Shown here piece after piece: positions 35,041-38,678 of a DNA stretch of 38,678 nucleotides. The stretch comes from Paenibacillus sp. EZ-K15 (GTDB lineage Bacteria > Bacillota > Bacilli > Paenibacillales > Paenibacillaceae): positions 166,223-204,900 of the forward strand of contig NZ_PDHM01000008.1 of the NCBI RefSeq assembly GCF_002573715.1, given 5' to 3'. The notes under the pieces were generated by a model. The model had not been told where the DNA came from and made no database searches. It saw only the letters and a list, made by a program, of their open reading frames with translations. Both the position numbers and the translations under genes were made by a program. Positions within the stretch are counted from its first letter, which is position 1; every line of letters starts with the position of its first letter.

Positions 35041-35910
35041 ATGGCCCCAAAGCGAATACTCTCTGCTAAGAGATCCCGAAAGCTGGAAGGGTCGTTATTT
35101 ATTGCACCGTGGTTGATCGGCTTTATCGCTTTTTTAGGATTTCCGCTAGTCTTCTCACTCTTTATGAGCTTTCACACGGTAAAAATATTGCCCAAGAAAA
35201 TTGTGTACGACTTTGTTGGCGTCAAATATTACCGTGAGATCTTGTTTAACAGCTCGGATCTATACGATAAGTTAATTCCATACTTCCAGGAAGTCGTCAT
35301 CATGATCCCGGTTATCGTCATATTTGCCTTGATGATCTCTATTATGTTGAACCAAAAGCTGCCCGGTCGATTCTTATTCCGCGCCATCTTCTTCTTACCG
35401 GTTATCTTCTCTACGGGTGCTGTGCTGATGTCATTTATTAATCAAGGGGAAGGCAACCTAGGTTTCCTTGAACGATTTAATATTGGCGGTTACATGGATA
35501 TGTTCCTTGGGGACAGTTCATGGGCGAAACCTGTAAAGACCGTATTGAATCAATTTGTCCTTGTCTTATGGTATTCCGGGGTGCAAATTCTCCTCTTTAT
35601 TGCAGGACTTCAGACCATTTCAACGTCTGCGTATGAATCAGCTCGAATTGATGGTGCTACACCATGGGAGGTATTTTGGAAGATCACACTTCCGGCAATG
35701 TCACCGTTCATCCTGCTGAACTTAATTTATACCGTTGTAGATATGTTTACGTTCCCATCCAATCCTGTAATTAGTTTGATTAATACGGGGAACTACGGAT
35801 TTAATAGTGCACTGGCATGGATTTACTTCGCTATTATTCTTGTATTCTTGGGAATTGTCATTCTCCTCTACAGTAGAATTAACCGGAAAAATGCAGGAGT
35901 AAATCGTTAG
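35041..35910 (+). CDS. CUT1 sugar ABC permease, MalF-type (pair 2)
   Basis: The 289-residue permease has six predicted helices, the first at about 19-42 (LFIAPWLIGFIAFLGFPLVF), and the EAA loop ESARIDGATPWEVFWKITLPAMSP. It partners with the next gene. ATG at 35041 has AAAGGAGG eight bases upstream; a GTG at 35032 falls inside that ribosome binding site. It lacks the long N-terminus of the pair 1 MalF-type protein. Confidence 0.93.
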   Translation: MAPKRILSAKRSRKLEGSLFIAPWLIGFIAFLGFPLVFSLFMSFHTVKILPKKIVYDFVGVKYYREILFNSSDLYDKLIPYFQEVVIMIPVIVIFALMISIMLNQKLPGRFLFRAIFFLPVIFSTGAVLMSFINQGEGNLGFLERFNIGGYMDMFLGDSSWAKPVKTVLNQFVLVLWYSGVQILLFIAGLQTISTSAYESARIDGATPWEVFWKITLPAMSPFILLNLIYTVVDMFTFPSNPVISLINTGNYGFNSALAWIYFAIILVFLGIVILLYSRINRKNAGVNR

Positions 35911-35929
35911 TGAGGAAGGGAGGCAGAAC

Positions 35930-36898
35930 ATGAAGGTTGAATTAGCGAGACGTGTGAAACTGAAACAGAAGTTCACAACAAAACGTGGATTACGGCAAGT
36001 GAAGTATACGATTCTAGGTCGAGAGATGAATCAAGGGCTGATATTTAAATTAGTCTTGTACGGAATATTCATCGTAACCTCCTATGTGTATATGAACCCG
36101 ATTTTAAAAATGCTGGTGAAGATGGTCATGAGTGCCAAGGACTTAATTGATCCAACGGTGACGTGGATTCCGTCTTCCGTTTACTTAGGTCATGTGGTCG
36201 AAGCTTGGAAGCTGCTGGATTATCCGAAGTCTCTTTCCATCAGTGTACTGATTGCGATTTCGACTGCTGTGCTGCATTGTATCTCGTGTGGGCTAGCGGG
36301 CTATGCCTTGGCAAGGCTCGATGTCCCATTCAAGAAGACGATTCTATTCCTCGTCTTCTTGGCATTCATTATTCCGCCGCAAGTTGTTATTTTGCCGACG
36401 ATTATGGTGTATACAAAGCTTGGATTGAATGGTCATTTATTAACCTTAATTTTGCCTTCTATTTTTGGGTTCGGTGTCAAGGGCGCACTCTTTGTCATCA
36501 TATTCCGTCAATTCTTCTCCACGCAGCCTAAAGCATTGGAAGAAGCGGCCCGTATCGATGGTGCTAGTGCTTTGAGATTTTATGTACGCGTTATGTTTCC
36601 ATTGGCAAGACCAGCCATTCTCGTCGTCCTGTTGTTCTCGTTCGTCTGGACTTGGAATGACACGTACTACCCTAGGATGTTCCTGGGTTCAAGCGGCGAT
36701 ATGCCGTTAGCACTGAAAATGTCATTTATCGATAGTCAGTTGACGACGTTTATTACGAATGGAGGACTGCCGGAGTATTTAGCTGAACCGATTAAAATGG
36801 GTGCAAGCTTCCTGGTTATATTGCCTCCGCTTATTCTTTACCTCTTTGCCCAGCGTTACTTTGTTGAGAGTGTTGAACGTACAGGTTTGGTCGAGTAG
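35930..36898 (+). CDS. CUT1 sugar ABC permease, MalG-type (pair 2)
   Basis: The 322-residue permease has a basic N-terminus of about 40 residues, six predicted helices (first at about 41-60), and the EAA loop EAARIDGASALRFYVRVMFPLARP. The internal segment FAFIIPPQVVILPTI-like (LAFIIPPQVVILPTIMVY) is typical of MalG-type subunits. It lies 19 bases after its MalF-type partner with GGGAGG upstream. With that partner it makes the second importer channel of the operon, presumably energised by the ATPase at 24495-25613. Confidence 0.93.
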   Translation: MKVELARRVKLKQKFTTKRGLRQVKYTILGREMNQGLIFKLVLYGIFIVTSYVYMNPILKMLVKMVMSAKDLIDPTVTWIPSSVYLGHVVEAWKLLDYPKSLSISVLIAISTAVLHCISCGLAGYALARLDVPFKKTILFLVFLAFIIPPQVVILPTIMVYTKLGLNGHLLTLILPSIFGFGVKGALFVIIFRQFFSTQPKALEEAARIDGASALRFYVRVMFPLARPAILVVLLFSFVWTWNDTYYPRMFLGSSGDMPLALKMSFIDSQLTTFITNGGLPEYLAEPIKMGASFLVILPPLILYLFAQRYFVESVERTGLVE

Positions 36899-36938
36899 AC
36901 CTGGATCCATAATTTAGGATAATACAGGAGGAGTATAT

Positions 36939-38354
36939 ATGAAGAGAAAATCGATTTTTCTAATCATTACTTTTGTATTCATGCTAACAACAATACTTTC
37001 AGGTTGTACCGGCAATGATTCGGTAAATATAGAACCGGAAGTTGTATCCGAAGCGAAACCTGCTGGGACTAACGAAGAAGCTGCACAGGAAGAAGAAGTG
37101 GATTGGACGAGTAAAGCTGTGACGGATTTCAGCGAGGAGACAACGATCACCATTCAACATGAATGGGGCATAGATCAGATTGCTCCTCTCATGCAGCCCA
37201 TTGAAGATAAGCTCCAAGCAGAAGGTAAGAATATAACCGTTCATTGGATTCAAGGTGATTCCACCTCGGAAGCATTGCAAGAATTGAACGCTAGTGGTGT
37301 CGTCCCGGATATTATTTACAGTTCCAAGGGAATTGATGGTTTAAAAGAACTGGATATGGTTGAGCCCATTGATGACTTCATGAAGATATACGAAATGGAT
37401 GAGACTAGCATCAATCCATCTGTAATATCCTTGCTCCGCTCCTACGATGATAAGGGTTCAATGGTAGGTGTACCCACGTTTGCTGATACCATTACGTTAT
37501 TTTACAATCAAGAGATTTTCGATATGTTCGGCGTTCCTTACCCGACAGACCACATGACATGGGATGAAACCTTTGAGTTAGCTAAGAAGTTGACCGGAGA
37601 ACGAAATGGTGTAAACTACCGTGGTCTGGAGATGGGCTTTACGAACAGTCTGACGAGCGAAGCGCTCGCACCTCTTAAAGAAATTATTACGAATGTAGTC
37701 GATCCTGAAACCGATGAAGTATTACTTACGAAGGAGCCGGCAGTCACAAGATATTTCGAATTGATGAAAAAGTTCTACAGCATACCAGGTATGTATGAAC
37801 GTCATCCGGATAAGCAAGCAAGCTTCTTTGCCGGTGGAACGGCTGCGATGTTAGTGTCTTGGCCGACATACCTGGAATGGGGAATTCCTGAAACCATTCG
37901 ACCGAATGTTGATTCGGTTCTCATGCCCGTCTGGGGAGGGGAAGAACAGTTAGCGTCACCTACGCAAGCTCATATGTATGTATTGAATAAATACAGTGAG
38001 CAAAAAGATGCAGCTTTCCAGTGGATGAAAGAAGTCGTTGCGGAAGATATGCAGATGAAGTTCTCCGCTGCAGGATATCCGACGGTATTGAAGAGTCCGG
38101 AAGTTATCGCGACATTCGGCAGCGAAAAAGATATTTACGAAGGCAAAAATGTAAAAGCGTATTTCCCGGAAAACGCGAGAATCATTGAAGGTAGAAAATC
38201 GGAATATCAACGATTAGCTGAAGGTATGATTACGGAGAAATTGAAAGACTTCGCAAACTCAGATATGAATATCGCCGAATTTTTACGTAAGCTGGAAGAG
38301 GAATTAACGATTAAGATCAAGGAAGAGAAACAAAAGAAAGAGCAAGGGCAATAA
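36939..38354 (+). CDS. Extracellular solute-binding lipoprotein, family 1 (copy 3)
   Basis: The 471-residue lipoprotein has lipobox ILSGC (Cys23), an acidic linker and a binding domain that begins near residue 68 (TTITIQHEWGIDQIAP). It is a close paralogue of copy 2 at 23054-24421, sharing the FYNQEIFDMFGVPYP, KKLTGERNG and LMKKFYSIPGMY blocks, and a more distant relative of copy 1. It follows the second permease pair by 40 bases and has CAGGAGGAG upstream of its ATG, so it is most simply the receptor of pair 2. The C-terminus is a charged Lys/Glu/Gln tail. No obvious terminator is seen immediately after it, and repeat DNA follows. Confidence 0.92.
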   Translation: MKRKSIFLIITFVFMLTTILSGCTGNDSVNIEPEVVSEAKPAGTNEEAAQEEEVDWTSKAVTDFSEETTITIQHEWGIDQIAPLMQPIEDKLQAEGKNITVHWIQGDSTSEALQELNASGVVPDIIYSSKGIDGLKELDMVEPIDDFMKIYEMDETSINPSVISLLRSYDDKGSMVGVPTFADTITLFYNQEIFDMFGVPYPTDHMTWDETFELAKKLTGERNGVNYRGLEMGFTNSLTSEALAPLKEIITNVVDPETDEVLLTKEPAVTRYFELMKKFYSIPGMYERHPDKQASFFAGGTAAMLVSWPTYLEWGIPETIRPNVDSVLMPVWGGEEQLASPTQAHMYVLNKYSEQKDAAFQWMKEVVAEDMQMKFSAAGYPTVLKSPEVIATFGSEKDIYEGKNVKAYFPENARIIEGRKSEYQRLAEGMITEKLKDFANSDMNIAEFLRKLEEELTIKIKEEKQKKEQGQ

Positions 38355-38464
38355 GAATCCGGACGTCTGCATAAGAGGTTGTTCAAAAAGTCCGCTTTTG
38401 ATAAGAAAACCAATCGTGGCCAATCAAGGATGAGCGACCGCGATTCAAAGGTAGGTTTTCTTGC

Positions 38465-38511
38465 GATATAGAATTTCATCAGCTCTGCTGATAACGAATA
38501 AATTCTATATC
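38465..38511. repeat. Nested inverted repeat
   Basis: A perfect 12-bp outer repeat (GATATAGAATTT / AAATTCTATATC) encloses a perfect 6-bp inner hairpin (ATCAGC-TCT-GCTGAT). A run this perfect suggests selection for a structure in DNA or RNA. Confidence 0.75.
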
Positions 38512-38569
38512 TAACACGAAGCAAATCAGGAAGTAGCTCGGCATCGAATCTTGAATTCAGCCGGGCCTA

Positions 38570-38665
38570 AGCAGATGCTTTCGAAGTTATGTTTCCTCCG
38601 GAAACATCTTAGGTGCTCACGTACCCAAAACAGCAGATGCTTTCGAAGGCGTTTTCTGCGAAAAC
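38570..38665. repeat. Direct repeat with covarying hairpins
   Basis: The 17-base sequence AGCAGATGCTTTCGAAG occurs at 38570-38586 and 38632-38648. Each copy is followed within four bases by a 6-bp hairpin with a 3-base loop: GTTTCC-TCC-GGAAAC (38591-38605) and GTTTTC-TGC-GAAAAC (38651-38665). The stems differ by a compensating C-G to T-A change. Confidence 0.75.
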
Positions 38666-38678
38666 GTGTAGCTCCGCT

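Larger units (their letters stand above)
38375..38678. repeat. Palindrome-rich intergenic repeat region, truncated by the window end
   Basis: This stretch of about 300 bases holds no gene but is packed with inverted repeats. AAAAG-TCCG-CTTTT occurs early. AAGAAAACC (38403-38411) pairs with GGTTTTCTT (38454-38462), enclosing AATCG/CGATT. A nested hairpin lies at 38465-38511, and a tandem repeat-plus-hairpin unit lies at 38570-38665. The opening GAGGTTGTTCAAAAAGTCC resembles a sequence I associate with dispersed intergenic elements of Paenibacillus. No transposase is visible. It may be a miniature or REP-like element, or the edge of a larger one. Confidence 0.55.

Noticed and set aside
38375..38678. 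CRISPR array
   Set aside because: There are only two copies of the 17-base repeat, both followed by hairpins rather than unique spacers of constant length, and no cas genes.

Overview
The window looks like a chromosomal segment of a low-to-moderate GC Firmicute, most likely Paenibacillus or a close relative. The reasons are the strong AGGAGG ribosome binding sites, the abundance of CUT1-type sugar ABC genes, and families typical of that group (DUF5696, DUF4317, YIP1 proteins, a 26-residue holin-like toxin). Every convincing protein gene lies on the + strand except the small toxin. No rRNA, tRNA, transposase gene or CRISPR array is visible.

Left part (1-11.7 kb), mixed housekeeping and accessory genes. 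It opens with the 3' end of a tRNA-dihydrouridine synthase gene. An 865-base gene-poor stretch follows and hides a type I toxin-antitoxin locus: a 26-codon holin-like toxin on the - strand and a convergent antisense RNA on the + strand. Next come a MetE-like zinc methyltransferase, a large HEAT-repeat protein, an AAA/ABC-class ATPase, a DUF4317 protein, and an ABC ATPase/FtsX-type permease pair. Clear intrinsic terminators separate most of these units.

Middle part (11.7-20.2 kb). Two exporter-type ABC half-transporters, each with an extra N-terminal domain and a four-cysteine zinc ribbon, flank a DUF1854 protein. An OmpR-family response regulator, its histidine kinase and a polytopic membrane protein follow.

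Right part (20.3-38.4 kb). A run of 12 tightly packed + strand genes looks like one operon: a GH29-type alpha-L-fucosidase without a signal peptide, two solute-binding lipoproteins, an MsmX/UgpC-like ATPase, a 989-residue secreted solute-binding protein fused to N-terminal beta-sandwich domains, a first MalF/MalG-type permease pair, an NHL beta-propeller/TPR/YIP1 membrane protein, a DUF5696 protein, a second permease pair, and a third solute-binding lipoprotein. The window ends in about 300 bases of palindrome-rich repeat DNA.

The most interesting point is that the middle and right parts appear to be one regulatory unit. Upstream of the ABC-DUF1854-ABC genes and of the fucosidase operon there are 6-bp direct repeats (TTCACA-like) spaced exactly 11 bp apart. 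In both places the last repeat is exactly 10 bp from a -10-like hexamer. This is the geometry of PhoP/OmpR-family activator sites, and an OmpR-family regulator is encoded between the two. I infer a regulated envelope system in which one dedicated ATPase may serve two permease pairs and several binding proteins, with extracytoplasmic accessory proteins, an intracellular fucosidase and a heterodimeric exporter. The substrate cannot be read from the sequence.
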